A stretch of DNA of 64,000 bases from positions 29,056 to 93,055 of the forward strand of contig WLIQ01000001.1 of assembly GCA_009726135.1 (NCBI GenBank), read 5' to 3'. The DNA is from Actinomycetota bacterium (GTDB lineage: Bacteria; Actinomycetota; Actinomycetes; Nanopelagicales; Nanopelagicaceae). The notes under the pieces are model-generated. The model ran no database searches. It was not told the DNA's origin and worked only from the letters and a program-made list of their open reading frames with translations. Position 1 is the stretch's first letter; each line of letters begins with the position of its first letter. Made by a program: the position numbers and the translations under genes. Below are positions 11,895 to 22,774 of this stretch, piece after piece.

Positions 11895-13406
11895 TTATGC
11901 CTCCTCTGCAACTGGCAGTGTTCCAGTGCTCTTAGCCGATAGACCTGACAATGGGTGACCTGATGCAAAGAAAATCATCTTTGAAAGAATTGTCACTATT
12001 GGTTTTGTGAAGATAAAAACAACGATCAAGTCGATAAGCGTTGTTAACCCTAAAGTAAAGGCAAACCCACGAACGCCACCTACTGCGAAGAAATACAAAA
12101 GAACTGCAGCGATGATTGAAACAAAGTCAGCGACTAAGATTGTGCGTCGTGCACGACTCCACCCTGTTTCAACTGCGGTGCGCAGTGTTCGGCCTTCTCG
12201 AATTTCATCTCGAATTCGCTCGAAATAGATAATAAATGAGTCGGCAGTTACACCAATAGCCACAATAGCTCCGGCAATTCCTGCAAGAGTCAATGTAAAT
12301 CCGATCCACTTACCCAAAAGTAGGAAGAGTAGATAAACAAGTGAACCAGCTACAGCAAGTGAACCGACAGTTACAAGACCCAAGCCACGATAGTAGAGAA
12401 GTGAATAGAGAAGTACTAGTCCTAAACCAATTCCGCCTGCCAATAGTCCAGCATTGAGTTGGTCTGCTCCAAGTGTTGGAGAAACTTGTTGAACTTCACC
12501 ACGATCAAAAGCAAGTGGTAACGCACCATATTTCAAAACGTTCGCCAAATCCTGTGCCTCAAGTTGAGTGAAGTCTCCTGTGATCTGGACATTACCGGCT
12601 GGAATAGCGGCCAAAATTCGCGGAGCCGAAACAACTAAACCATCGAGCACAATTGCCACTTGATTAAGCGGTGCCGCTAGAGATGTAACTCGAGATGTTA
12701 GTGCGCCAAATGCTGTAGTTCCTTCGGAGTCAAAAGTAAGAGTGACTATCCATGAACTTCCGGCTTGAGTATCGAGCACTGACGCTGCCTTTGATACTTG
12801 ACGACCCAAAACTTCTGCTGGAGCTAAAATATATTTATTTCCGCCGGCGCGATCGCACCCAACAATAATGTCAGTTGGTGCATCTGAACCTGAACCCTGA
12901 AGATTTTCAGCCTTTGTACAATCTAAGGCTGCAAACTTTGCGTTTACTTCTGCAGATACCCCGGCTACTGGAGTTGCATTTGGATCAGCAACACCGGTTG
13001 AAGTAGCTGTTGCTAACACTTGGCGGAATCGAAGCTCTGCCGTTTGACCAACAAGCTCAACTACACGACGACCAGTGTCTCCAGGAACGGAGATCACAAT
13101 CTGGCGGTTAGTTCCACTTCCTTGTGCAGTAACTTCTGACTCAGCAACACCGAGTGAGTTAACACGTTGACGGATAATGGAGACTGCTTGATCAATTGCT
13201 TCATTAGTAACTTTTCCATTCTCCCCCGGCGCGATACGCGGTTGAAGAGTTACGGACGTTCCACCTCGAAGGTCAAGACCTAGACGTACTGCGGTTGCAC
13301 TTTGAACAAATACAAGACCGGTTAGCGCGATGAGTGCTAGAGCCAGAATTGCTAATGAACGTGCGGGACGGGCAGTCGTCTTTACTGGTTTAGTAGTTGT
13401 AGACAT
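11895..13406 (-). CDS. secD: protein translocase subunit SecD
   Basis: RLGLDLRGGTSVTLQP, AIGVTADSFIIYFERIRDEIREGR. Confidence 0.96.
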   Translation of the reverse strand: MSTTTKPVKTTARPARSLAILALALIALTGLVFVQSATAVRLGLDLRGGTSVTLQPRIAPGENGKVTNEAIDQAVSIIRQRVNSLGVAESEVTAQGSGTNRQIVISVPGDTGRRVVELVGQTAELRFRQVLATATSTGVADPNATPVAGVSAEVNAKFAALDCTKAENLQGSGSDAPTDIIVGCDRAGGNKYILAPAEVLGRQVSKAASVLDTQAGSSWIVTLTFDSEGTTAFGALTSRVTSLAAPLNQVAIVLDGLVVSAPRILAAIPAGNVQITGDFTQLEAQDLANVLKYGALPLAFDRGEVQQVSPTLGADQLNAGLLAGGIGLGLVLLYSLLYYRGLGLVTVGSLAVAGSLVYLLFLLLGKWIGFTLTLAGIAGAIVAIGVTADSFIIYFERIRDEIREGRTLRTAVETGWSRARRTILVADFVSIIAAVLLYFFAVGGVRGFAFTLGLTTLIDLIVVFIFTKPIVTILSKMIFFASGHPLSGLSAKSTGTLPVAEEA

Positions 13407-13417
13407 AGAGCCAGAGT

Positions 13418-14479
13418 CTAGGCGTCAGGCGCTGGCGTGTCGAAAAGGGTCCCTGGTTGAGCAGGTGGTGTTCGTCCTATATGAGCAAAGCCTGCAGCCG
13501 TTGCCACTCTTCCACGCGGGGTTCTGGCCATTAAACCGTTGCGAACTAAAAATGGTTCAGCCACAGCTTCTACTGTTTCAATCTCTTCGCCAACTGCAAT
13601 CGCTAACGTTGAAAGACCGACCGGACCACCGTTAAAGCGCTCAACAAGGGCGGTCAAAACGCCTCTATCTAATCGATCCAACCCCATTTGATCTACTTCA
13701 TACATCTCCAACGCAGCTCTGGCATCGGTAAGTGAGATCGATGATGCCCCGTGAACTTGTCCATAATCTCGTACACGTCGAAGCAATCGATTAGCGATTC
13801 GAGGGGTTCCGCGAGATCGCCCTGAGACTTCAGTAATTGCATCTTTGTGAATATCAATATCCAATAATTGGGCACTTCGCGTAATCACTTGAGCTAACTC
13901 TGAGTCGTCATAAAAATCTAAATGCGCAGTGAAACCAAAACGATCCCGTAAGGGACTTGGAAGCAGGCCGGCTCGAGTTGTAGCTCCTACTAAAGTGAAA
14001 TGCGGAAGCTGCAAAGGAATCGCGGTAGCCCCCGGGCCCTTACCAACAACTACGTCGACGCGAAAATCCTCCATAGCAAGATAGAGAAGTTCTTCAGCAG
14101 GTCGCGGCAATCTATGAATTTCATCAAGAAAAAGAATTTCACCTTCAACAAGAGAAGAAAGAATCGCCGCTAAGTCACCTGCATGCGTAATAGCTGGCCC
14201 GCTAGTGATGCGAATAGGTGCCTGCATTTCACTAGCCAAAATTAGGGCCAACGTAGTTTTACCTAATCCCGGCGGACCGGAAAGCAAAATATGATCTGCT
14301 GGTGTTTTACGATGACGCGCAGCAGTTAATAGAACGTCAATCTGTTCCCGAACGCGGTGTTGACCAATGAAATCCTTGAGTGTTTTAGGACGAAGCGCTT
14401 GTTCCAATGCAGACTCTTCACCCTTTACATTCGAGGCAACTAGGCGCTCTTCTTTTTCAGCCACGTGAACTCTTTCCAC
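13418..14479 (-). CDS. ruvB: Holliday junction branch migration helicase RuvB
   Basis: [39 protein letters not shown]. Confidence 0.98.
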   Translation of the reverse strand: MERVHVAEKEERLVASNVKGEESALEQALRPKTLKDFIGQHRVREQIDVLLTAARHRKTPADHILLSGPPGLGKTTLALILASEMQAPIRITSGPAITHAGDLAAILSSLVEGEILFLDEIHRLPRPAEELLYLAMEDFRVDVVVGKGPGATAIPLQLPHFTLVGATTRAGLLPSPLRDRFGFTAHLDFYDDSELAQVITRSAQLLDIDIHKDAITEVSGRSRGTPRIANRLLRRVRDYGQVHGASSISLTDARAALEMYEVDQMGLDRLDRGVLTALVERFNGGPVGLSTLAIAVGEEIETVEAVAEPFLVRNGLMARTPRGRVATAAGFAHIGRTPPAQPGTLFDTPAPDA

Positions 14480-15071
14480 TGGCTAACGCCAATTTGAGCA
14501 GTTCACTTAAATTCAGCTTTGCAGGATCAGCATCATTTGCATGCAAATCATTTACAACAGAACTAATTGCGCTATCAGATTCCTTTGGTGAAAAGCCAAG
14601 AGAGACAAGTGCGCTAGTTAACTGCTCACGCCAAGGTGGTTGATGGCCCTTATACGTTCCACCACTGGATAAATCACTGAGCTTGCCTTTTAACTCCAAA
14701 ATCATTCGTTGTGCGCCTTTTTTACCAATGCCAGGTACTCGTTCGATTGCCGACGTATCCTCCTGAGAAATTGCGCGGGCTAGATCTTCAGGAGTTAACG
14801 CCCCCATGATTGAGAGAGCGACTTTCGGCCCCACCCCAGAAACAGTTTGCACAAGCTCAAAAAGATTTCGAACTTCTTCAGTCAAAAATCCGAACAAAGT
14901 TAATGAATCTTCCCGTACAACTAACGAAGTGTAAAAAGTTGATTGTGATCCCAGCGCAACATTGGCACTTGTTTGGGGGTTGATTAAAACACTTAACCCA
15001 ACTCCCCCAACCTCGATGATCAATTTCTCAGATGACAAGGATCGAATTGTGCCTGTAAGAGTAGAAATCAT
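14457..15071 (-). CDS. ruvA: Holliday junction helicase subunit RuvA
   Basis: [45 protein letters not shown]. Confidence 0.97.
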   Translation of the reverse strand: MISTLTGTIRSLSSEKLIIEVGGVGLSVLINPQTSANVALGSQSTFYTSLVVREDSLTLFGFLTEEVRNLFELVQTVSGVGPKVALSIMGALTPEDLARAISQEDTSAIERVPGIGKKGAQRMILELKGKLSDLSSGGTYKGHQPPWREQLTSALVSLGFSPKESDSAISSVVNDLHANDADPAKLNLSELLKLALASGKSSRG

Positions 15072-15608
15072 TTATCCACGCAGTTTTCGTAAACGTGACT
15101 TTTCCGCTTCGACAGCTTGATTGATCCGAGCCGTTGCCCCACCACGCCATATATTACAAATTGCAAGAGCTAGTGCATCAGTTGCATCTACGGGCTTTGG
15201 AATGCTTTCAAGATTAAGAATCTTTTGCACCATCTGCGCTACTTGTGCTTTATTGGCACGACCTGATCCAGAGACCGCCGCTTTGACTTCACTGGGGGTG
15301 TGCATCATGACTGGTATTCCAGCCTTGGCAGCAATGAGTAAGGCGACGCCTGCGGCTTGACCAGTACCCATAACGGTTCGAACATTGTGTTGAGCAAATA
15401 CTCGCTCAACTGCGATTACATCTGGGTTATAAAGAGTGATCCACTCATTTAAGCTTTTATCTAATTCAAGCAGACGGTTTTCAAGTGCCATATCCGATGG
15501 AGTCATTACTACTCCGACACCCACAATCTTTAAAGGGGAACCAGCAACACCTTCAACGATTCCAATACCGCAGCGCGTTAGCCCAGGATCAATACCTAGT
15601 ACGCGCAT
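15072..15608 (-). CDS. ruvC: crossover junction endodeoxyribonuclease RuvC
   Basis: [40 protein letters not shown]. Confidence 0.97.
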   Translation of the reverse strand: MRVLGIDPGLTRCGIGIVEGVAGSPLKIVGVGVVMTPSDMALENRLLELDKSLNEWITLYNPDVIAVERVFAQHNVRTVMGTGQAAGVALLIAAKAGIPVMMHTPSEVKAAVSGSGRANKAQVAQMVQKILNLESIPKPVDATDALALAICNIWRGGATARINQAVEAEKSRLRKLRG

Positions 15609-15671
15609 CGCCAGCCACCTATTCCTCTTCTTATGTGCAAGTTTCTAGCCTAGGCCTTAACTCAGACGAAG

Positions 15672-16424
15672 CTATTCCAGGCTCGCCATAACCTCGTCTG
15701 AAACATCAAAATTGCTATAGACATTTTGTACATCATCTAGCTCTTCGATTGCATCGATGAGTTCAAATACCTTCTTGGCACCCTCTGCATCTAGCGGAAT
15801 AGACATCGATGGCAGGAATGAAGAGTCCGCAGATTCATAATCAATTCCCGCGCTTTGTAGGGCGGTTCGAACTTGTACTAAATCAACTGGCTCGCACACA
15901 ACCTCAAAAGATTCACCCAGATCATTGACTTCATCAGCCCCGGCATCTAGAACAGTTTCTAAAACTTTATCCTCTGTTAATCCATCAACTTTGTTGAGGA
16001 TTATGACGCCTTTACGGTTGAACAAATATGACACTGAACCAAGATCTGCCATCGATCCCCCGTTACGGGTAACTGCCACTTTGATTTCAGAGGCTGAGCG
16101 ATTTCGATTATCAGATAAACATTCAATCATGATTGCAACGCCATTTGGGCCATAGCCCTCATACATAATTGTAATCCAGTCTTTTGCTCCAGCTTCAAGA
16201 CCTGCACCGCGCTTTATCGCACGATCAATATTATCTGCGGGCATTGACGATTTCTTTGCCTTAGTCACAGCGTCAAAAAGCGTTGGATTGCCTTCCATGT
16301 CAGCTCCACCATTGCGTGCTGCAACTTCAATTGCACGAATCTGCTTTGCGAAAACTTTGGCACGACGACTATCGATAATCGCCTTCTTGTGCTTGGTCGT
16401 CGCCCACTTGGAATGGCCGGACAT
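15672..16424 (-). CDS. YebC/PmpR family protein
   Basis: [28 protein letters not shown]. Confidence 0.96.
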   Translation of the reverse strand: MSGHSKWATTKHKKAIIDSRRAKVFAKQIRAIEVAARNGGADMEGNPTLFDAVTKAKKSSMPADNIDRAIKRGAGLEAGAKDWITIMYEGYGPNGVAIMIECLSDNRNRSASEIKVAVTRNGGSMADLGSVSYLFNRKGVIILNKVDGLTEDKVLETVLDAGADEVNDLGESFEVVCEPVDLVQVRTALQSAGIDYESADSSFLPSMSIPLDAEGAKKVFELIDAIEELDDVQNVYSNFDVSDEVMASLE

Positions 16425-16459
16425 GGCTTACACCTTCAATCTAGTCTGCGCGAATGAAC

Positions 16460-17056
16460 TTACTTTACCTTCTCTAATGCAGGCTTTGCCACTTCCTCAA
16501 TAAAGTATCGGTGGATTCGATGATCTCCAGTTAGTTCAGGATGAAAAGATGTAGCTAAAAGGTGATCCGAGCGCACGGCCACGGGATGCGCATCAACTGA
16601 TGCCAGTACTTTAACTCCAGGACCAATTTGTTCCACCCATGGTGCGCGGATAAATACGGCCTTAATTAAATCCGCCGATCCATCAGCGAAGGTAATGTCA
16701 GATTCGAATGAGTCCACTTGGCGCCCAAAAGCATTTCTGCGCACAGTGATATCTAAACCACCAAAAGTTTTTTGACCTTCTTTAGCATCGAGAATGGAAT
16801 CAGCTAACAAAATCATTCCGGCACATGAGCCGTAAACCGGCATGCCTGAAGAAATTCGAGTTCTGATCGGTTCAAGCAGGCCAAATATTTCTGCTAACTG
16901 GGCAATCGTTGTTGACTCTCCCCCAGGCAAAACCAGCGCATCAACTTCGGCTAACTCACTCGGACGTCGAACTTGCACGGGGTCAATGCCGCAAGCAATT
17001 AATGCGCTCAGATGTTCGCGCACATCACCTTGGAGGGCGAGAACTCCGACCTTCAT
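16460..17056 (-). CDS. pdxT: pyridoxal 5'-phosphate synthase glutaminase subunit
   Basis: [40 protein letters not shown]. Confidence 0.96.
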   Translation of the reverse strand: MKVGVLALQGDVREHLSALIACGIDPVQVRRPSELAEVDALVLPGGESTTIAQLAEIFGLLEPIRTRISSGMPVYGSCAGMILLADSILDAKEGQKTFGGLDITVRRNAFGRQVDSFESDITFADGSADLIKAVFIRAPWVEQIGPGVKVLASVDAHPVAVRSDHLLATSFHPELTGDHRIHRYFIEEVAKPALEKVK

Positions 17057-17069
17057 GAGGTTCTCGAAA

Positions 17070-17957
17070 CTACCAACCGCGATCGGCAAGACGATGAGGT
17101 GCTGGAAGATCGGCAACGTTGATTCCAACCATCGCTTCACCTAATCCGCGAGATGCATCAGCAACAACCTTTGCATCATTCCAAAACGTCGTTGCCTTGA
17201 CACAGGCAGCTGCGCGTTGCGCTGGATTTCCAGATTTGAAGATTCCTGAACCAATGAATACTCCGTCGGCCCCCATTGCCATCATTAACGCTGCATCTGC
17301 TGGAGTTGCAATTCCACCGGCTGTAAATAGAACTACTGGAAGTTTTCCAGTTTGAGCAACTTCTTTAACTAATTCATATGGGGCTTGTAGTTCTTTAGCG
17401 GCAACATAGAGTTCATCTTCGCGCATTGAAGATAGACGGCGAATTTCTCCGCCAATTTTGCGCATGTGCTGCATCGCATTAGATACATCTCCAGTGCCAG
17501 CTTCACCCTTTGAACGAATCATTGCTGCACCTTCATTGATGCGTCGCAAAGCTTCGCCAAGATTTGTTGCGCCACAAACGAAAGGAATAGTGAAATCCCA
17601 CTTATCGATGTGGTTTTCATAATCAGCTGGAGTCAAGACTTCGGATTCATCAATGTAATCAACACCAAGTGATTGCAAAACCTGTGCTTCGACGAAATGC
17701 CCAATACGCGCTTTTGCCATAACTGGAATTGACACTGCAGCTTGGATTTTTTCGATCATGTCAGGATCAGACATCCGAGCAACTCCGCCTTGTGCACGAA
17801 TATCTGCAGGCACGCGCTCTAACGCCATAACGGCAACTGCGCCAGCATCTTCGGCAATCTTTGCTTGTTCGGCGTTAACGACATCCATGATGACGCCGCC
17901 CTTGAGCATCTCTGCCATGCCGCGCTTAACTCTGCCTGTGCCTTTTACTTCTGACAT
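17070..17957 (-). CDS. pdxS: pyridoxal 5'-phosphate synthase synthase subunit
   Basis: [43 protein letters not shown]. Confidence 0.97.
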   Translation of the reverse strand: MSEVKGTGRVKRGMAEMLKGGVIMDVVNAEQAKIAEDAGAVAVMALERVPADIRAQGGVARMSDPDMIEKIQAAVSIPVMAKARIGHFVEAQVLQSLGVDYIDESEVLTPADYENHIDKWDFTIPFVCGATNLGEALRRINEGAAMIRSKGEAGTGDVSNAMQHMRKIGGEIRRLSSMREDELYVAAKELQAPYELVKEVAQTGKLPVVLFTAGGIATPADAALMMAMGADGVFIGSGIFKSGNPAQRAAACVKATTFWNDAKVVADASRGLGEAMVGINVADLPAPHRLADRGW

Positions 17958-17995
17958 TGCCTATTTACTCGCCTTCGCTGATGTAGGGGTACATC

Positions 17996-19012
17996 CTACT
18001 TTGTCTTTGATGGCTCCGCGCTCGCAGATAAATAGGTGAAATCAGGCTCGGTATCGGTTAACGCCACCCACACTTGCCCAGGTGCAAATTTAATTTCGCT
18101 TCCATCCAGCAAAGTCCATTGTGTTCCGGCCTCGGCTGAAGCCCTGTTCCACAGCGCAGGAAAAGTTTTCCCACCGCGCAAGATATATCCACGACCACTA
18201 CCAACCGTTTGTGAAAATGGTGTTACTCCGCCAACTTTGTCGTGGTATTCCGAATCAGTAATTGTAACCAACTGGATAACTAGAGTTGTCGGACCTAGAG
18301 TTTTTCCAGATTCTGCAACATCAGGCATGGAGTTAAAGTCCAACAACCAACGGTTCTCTACATGTGACCACGTGGCCAAGTATTTTGCGGCTGGCCAACG
18401 CATCATCACCATTTGTGTTGGCTTGCCACCTTCTGGTGCTTCACCAAAGCTCCATCCAACGTTATTGGATGAGGTTACTTGGTAGTTCTTTTCAACTATC
18501 TTGGCCATTAAAAGATCTGCACGCAAAACCATTGCAAATGGTGGGGTGCGATTTGGATCTGTTGTGTAAATAGAAGATGATTGAGATTGCCCACCAAGAT
18601 TTTCTAGATACGCTCCCTGTATTACTGGAAGAAGTTTTTTCTGCGCTCCACTAAATGCGAAGGCAACTCGACCGTATTGACGTAAAATATCAATATCTGA
18701 AATTCGAGCGCTCCGAACCGGACCTATGCGCATAGGGATTGAGGACGAGAATATTGCTGCCAACCGAGTCAATCCACCCTCTACTTGCTCGATGTAAATT
18801 ACATCTGCATCTTCTAGCCCGATTTGAGGATGTGCCGAATTTGTGTCGTCAATTTTCACTGCGAGAACGGGGCCATTAACTCCTGCACGACCACTGAGTA
18901 CATTTGTCTCTACAACCTTAGGTTTGGCTTTTGAAACGACGTTGGCCACCGAAGAGCAGCCACTGAGAAGGATGAGTGCCAGAAACGCTGCAGTTGAACG
19001 TTTAAAGAACAT
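17996..19012 (-). CDS. DUF3048-type secreted lipoprotein
   Basis: lipobox LLSGCSS; NGPVLAVKIDDTNSAHPQIGLEDADVIYIEQVEGGLTRLAAIF. Confidence 0.75.
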   Translation of the reverse strand: MFFKRSTAAFLALILLSGCSSVANVVSKAKPKVVETNVLSGRAGVNGPVLAVKIDDTNSAHPQIGLEDADVIYIEQVEGGLTRLAAIFSSSIPMRIGPVRSARISDIDILRQYGRVAFAFSGAQKKLLPVIQGAYLENLGGQSQSSSIYTTDPNRTPPFAMVLRADLLMAKIVEKNYQVTSSNNVGWSFGEAPEGGKPTQMVMMRWPAAKYLATWSHVENRWLLDFNSMPDVAESGKTLGPTTLVIQLVTITDSEYHDKVGGVTPFSQTVGSGRGYILRGGKTFPALWNRASAEAGTQWTLLDGSEIKFAPGQVWVALTDTEPDFTYLSASAEPSKTK

Positions 19013-19505
19013 CAGATTCAAACTCATAAGTAACAGGCAGTGGCGCTGTCCCTGCCAATCTAAAAACTTTTACTACAAACTTACGACGCACCATTTGTGT
19101 TGACGAAACTGCATCAGTGTGAATTGAAATAGCTATCCGGATTTTTGACGTTAAAACAGAAAGCTCCTGAAGTAGAGCTTGCTCTGGCGCACTTGCATGG
19201 GGCAGCCCATCTGCGATTAGCAGCCCAAGTGCGCCGGATAAACCACTTTCAGCCATAGAACGATTTTCAACATCTGCATCACGAGCCTGATAAGCAGCAC
19301 CAGTTAACAACATAGAACTGGCGGGATCTGCCAAATCACTATGGGCTATTTCAAGGGCTATAGCCGCGCGCTTTTGCAACAACACATCTAAATTCGCCCA
19401 ACTCGTTTCAACACGATGATGCAAGCGGTCTAAACGTGTTGCCGAAAAAGAGAGGTACCAAATACCTAAAAGAATCAAAAAAGAAAATGTCAGCAGATTT
19501 TTCAC
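19002..19505 (-). CDS. LemA-like membrane-anchored protein
   Basis: N-terminal TM helix then RLDRLHHRVETSWANLDVLLQKRAAIALEI, similar to the LemA family start. Confidence 0.55.
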   Translation of the reverse strand: MKNLLTFSFLILLGIWYLSFSATRLDRLHHRVETSWANLDVLLQKRAAIALEIAHSDLADPASSMLLTGAAYQARDADVENRSMAESGLSGALGLLIADGLPHASAPEQALLQELSVLTSKIRIAISIHTDAVSSTQMVRRKFVVKVFRLAGTAPLPVTYEFESDVL

Positions 19506-20686
19506 TTCTTCTCCTCATCGCGTGAAAGGAAACGTCCCCAAGCACGTCCGTCAGAACTAAGAGAAACACCTTGCCCGCCGACGATAGCCATCTCATAAAT
19601 CGAAAGAATTTGCTCGGCTACAACATCCCAATCAAATAATTGTGAACGAATTTTTCCAGCAGCAGCTAATGTTTTTCTCTTTGACTCATCACGCAATAGG
19701 TCGATAACTACTTTGGCCAATTCTGTAGAATTCTCGGATTCAAATAGCGCACCAAATTCTCCGCCACCTAAAAGTGAATCAAAAGCTGGAATATCACTTG
19801 CCACCACACATGCACCACCAGCTAGAGCTTCAGCCAAAATGATCCCAAAAGATTCTCCACCCGTATTGGGCGCGACATAGAGCGAGACCGAAGACATGAA
19901 ATCAGCCTTTTCTTTCTCTGAGATTTTCCCAAGGAATTCGAATCGATCGCGAAGTTGAGGGTCAATCTCTTTTTCGAAATCTTTAGAATCTCCAGGGCCT
20001 GCCACAAAAACCTTCACATCTGGTGCAAATCGAGCAATTATGGGAAGTGCATCAACTAAAACCTGCAGCCCTTTACGAGGTTCTTCAAATCGCCCGATAA
20101 AACCGATGGTATTTCCTGACCACTTTTGCTGTGCGACTCCATCTGAATATCGCTTGGCATAGATGCCGTTAGGGATAACAACAGCATCTGTTTCAAGATG
20201 ATCTGTAAGAGTTAAACGAGCCGCCTCGGAAACTGCAATGCGCGCGGAAAGTTTTTCAATTGCTGGCTCCAAAATTGGCCCAATAGCAAAAATAACTTTT
20301 TGACGTTTTGCGGCTGCATGAAAAGTCCCAACCATGGGACCTTCAGCTGCCCAACAAGCCAAGAGCGAAATGGATGGAATTGCAGGTTCGTGTAAGTGGA
20401 GTAAATCAAAATCTCCACTTCCGATCCACTGGCGCACTCTGGCATAAGCAATCGGACCAAAAAGAACTCGTGCAACTGCGCCGTTGTAAGGAATCGAAAT
20501 TGGTTTACCGGCGCTCACCACATAGTCGGGCAATTTCTCATCATCTAAAGCTGGCGCTAATACAGAAACAGTGTGGCCGGATACAATCAAGAATTCCGCC
20601 AAATCACGAACATGGTTTTGCACCCCACCTGGCGTATCCCAGCCATACGGACAAACTATTCCGATTTTTAGCTTCTTAGTGAGCAT
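19502..20686 (-). CDS. pimA: GT4 glycosyltransferase, likely phosphatidyl-myo-inositol mannosyltransferase
   Basis: KIGIVCPYGWDTPGGVQNHVRDLAEFL; adjacent to acyltransferase and pgsA. Confidence 0.85.
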   Translation of the reverse strand: MLTKKLKIGIVCPYGWDTPGGVQNHVRDLAEFLIVSGHTVSVLAPALDDEKLPDYVVSAGKPISIPYNGAVARVLFGPIAYARVRQWIGSGDFDLLHLHEPAIPSISLLACWAAEGPMVGTFHAAAKRQKVIFAIGPILEPAIEKLSARIAVSEAARLTLTDHLETDAVVIPNGIYAKRYSDGVAQQKWSGNTIGFIGRFEEPRKGLQVLVDALPIIARFAPDVKVFVAGPGDSKDFEKEIDPQLRDRFEFLGKISEKEKADFMSSVSLYVAPNTGGESFGIILAEALAGGACVVASDIPAFDSLLGGGEFGALFESENSTELAKVVIDLLRDESKRKTLAAAGKIRSQLFDWDVVAEQILSIYEMAIVGGQGVSLSSDGRAWGRFLSRDEEKK

Positions 20687-21570
20687 TATTGACGAACCTT
20701 AAAATCGCCATCAATCCAAATGCGCTGCATCATGTGCCAATCCTGTGGGTATCTAGAAATACCTTGAGCAAAAAGATCCGCACTTTTTTGAACAACTAAG
20801 GCTACGCGTTCACTTTCACTTCCTTGTGTTGGAATTTCGATAACTGTTAAGTCGATATGTATTCCAGCCTCAGTGTAAGAAATATATGCGCTAATCAGTG
20901 GGGCCCCGGTGCGAATGGCAAGTAGTGCAGGACCAGCCGGCATCCGCGCGGGACCGCCAAAGAAATTCACATCGATGCCAGATTTAGAAAGATCGCGATC
21001 AGCGGCAAGTGCGATAACACTCCCGCTTCGAATACGTTGCATCAATGTAGGAATAACTCGACCGTCTAACGGAAGAGATTCCATGCCGAAATTCTCACGG
21101 TACTGCATGAATTTTTTGAATAGCTTTTCAGGTTTTAAATGCTCAGCAACAGTGACAATTGTTGCGCCTCTCGCACAAAAATACGCTGCTGCATGATCAT
21201 AATTACCGCAGTGAGGTAGCGTCACGATGGCACCATTTCCGGCAGCGACCGCATCCATCAAAATACTTTCATCATTGACGGTAACGGTGCTCAGAATTCG
21301 CTCTTTTGACCAATCCGGAAATCTAAATACATCACACCAATATCGCAGTGCAGATCGCATTCCCTGATAAACAAGTAGGTCTAAATCTAAATCAGTGATG
21401 TTCGGTGAAGTTCGCGCCAAATTCGAACGCAACCGAGCAACACTCTTACCGTTCTTCTTTACAAGATAGTCAGCCACATCGTTGGCTTTGGAATACACAA
21501 AGGTTTCAGGCAGCCAGCGAAGAACTCGCCACGCACCAAAATATCCCCAAGCTGAAATATTTTCAATCAC
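20686..21570 (-). CDS. phosphatidylinositol mannoside acyltransferase (LpxL/HtrB family)
   Basis: TLPHCGNYDHAAAYFCARG, HxxxxD-like motif, synteny with pimA/pgsA. Confidence 0.85.
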   Translation of the reverse strand: MIENISAWGYFGAWRVLRWLPETFVYSKANDVADYLVKKNGKSVARLRSNLARTSPNITDLDLDLLVYQGMRSALRYWCDVFRFPDWSKERILSTVTVNDESILMDAVAAGNGAIVTLPHCGNYDHAAAYFCARGATIVTVAEHLKPEKLFKKFMQYRENFGMESLPLDGRVIPTLMQRIRSGSVIALAADRDLSKSGIDVNFFGGPARMPAGPALLAIRTGAPLISAYISYTEAGIHIDLTVIEIPTQGSESERVALVVQKSADLFAQGISRYPQDWHMMQRIWIDGDFKVRQ

Positions 21571-22166
21571 TTCAAAAAGGCCTTACGCACAATTAACATG
21601 CGTTGCACAACAGTGATGGCTCCAAGTGCTGCCAGCAACCACATTCCAATAGCTAATACATATGGAATTCCAAGCCCATCTAATGCAATCGCAGACATCG
21701 CCATAATTAACCTCTCAGTGCGTTCTGCAATTCCTCCACTACAAGCCACAGAAAAACTTTCAGCTTTGGCCCGAATGTATGGAACCAGTAGTCCGGTGAC
21801 TAAGGCGACGATGACTACAAAACTGAGATGGTCGCTCTGATTTATCAAATAAATACTGATACCCAATAAAATTGCAGAATCAGTTAATCGATCAATTGTG
21901 GAATCCAGAAAACTTCCCCACACACTTGCACCGTTTTTTGAGATACGAGCCATTGCTCCGTCAAAGAGATCACTTAAAGCAAATACCGCAATAACTGCAG
22001 TGCCAACAAAGAAATCTCCGCGAGGGTAAAAGAAGAGCGCAGATGTAATCACGCCGATAGCCCCTATCCAGGTCACCGCATTTGGAGTTATCCCAATTCG
22101 CAGGGCAAATGAGGCTACGGGTGTTATTAATCTCGTAACCGCTGGTTTCAAAGAACGACTTAACAT
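21567..22166 (-). CDS. pgsA: CDP-alcohol phosphatidyltransferase, likely phosphatidylinositol phosphate synthase
   Basis: SDLFDGAMARISKNGASVWGSFLDSTIDRLTD (CDP-OH-P signature); start moved to MLSRSLKPAV. Confidence 0.85.
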   Translation of the reverse strand: MLSRSLKPAVTRLITPVASFALRIGITPNAVTWIGAIGVITSALFFYPRGDFFVGTAVIAVFALSDLFDGAMARISKNGASVWGSFLDSTIDRLTDSAILLGISIYLINQSDHLSFVVIVALVTGLLVPYIRAKAESFSVACSGGIAERTERLIMAMSAIALDGLGIPYVLAIGMWLLAALGAITVVQRMLIVRKAFLK

Positions 22167-22190
22167 CACTGCACATCGTAGGCTGACCCA

Positions 22191-22772
22191 GTGCAGAATC
22201 ACACATCCGGCTTGAATCTTTGCGTCTTTGGCCACCCATCAGCGGCACCGACCGATGTTGCTGGTGCCTTAGGGGCGAGCATTGGCTCGAAGGCCTCTGG
22301 TGAAGTTTCGTTGGCAATATTTGCAATTAATCCCAATACTGGAATCGACCAAGAAACAATTGATCAATGGCAATCATTCGATGAATTTCTTACTCCACGC
22401 ATGATTCTCGTAACGCAACTAGATGGCAACAATGCAGATTTTGATGATGCCGTTATGTTGGCCACCCGTGTATTTGATCAGGTTGCAACTCCTTATTTAG
22501 TTTTACATGATGACGATGGTTCGCCACGGGCGTTAATCTCACTTTCTGACATGGTCGTCACTGATTATTCAACGACTCCTCCAACCCAAAATCCATGCGA
22601 ACCAGAGCATGAAACATTGGTGCAAGAGTTTCGCGATGAATATCTGGAACTTGTAACTTCTATGGGTGAAGGTGCTTTTGCAGCAGGCGTACTATTTCCA
22701 GCGATCCCTTTAGTCCTTGAAAATGGAATTGGGCTAGATGTTATAAAGCAATATCTAGCGCAACTCGTTTAG
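22191..22772 (+). CDS. truncated, motif-degenerate EF-G/EF-G2-like G-domain protein
   Basis: AIFAINPNTGIDQETIDQWQ..., PRMILVTQLDGNNADFDDAVMLATRVF and LVQEFRDEYLELV...FAAGVLFPAIPL...GIGLDVIKQYL resemble EF-G segments; P-loop and G3 absent. Confidence 0.6.
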   Translation: MQNHTSGLNLCVFGHPSAAPTDVAGALGASIGSKASGEVSLAIFAINPNTGIDQETIDQWQSFDEFLTPRMILVTQLDGNNADFDDAVMLATRVFDQVATPYLVLHDDDGSPRALISLSDMVVTDYSTTPPTQNPCEPEHETLVQEFRDEYLELVTSMGEGAFAAGVLFPAIPLVLENGIGLDVIKQYLAQLV

Positions 22773-22774
22773 TT

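Noticed and set aside
18036-18485. 149-aa plus-strand ORF inside the DUF3048 gene
   Set aside because: Antisense shadow ORF; no recognisable domain.
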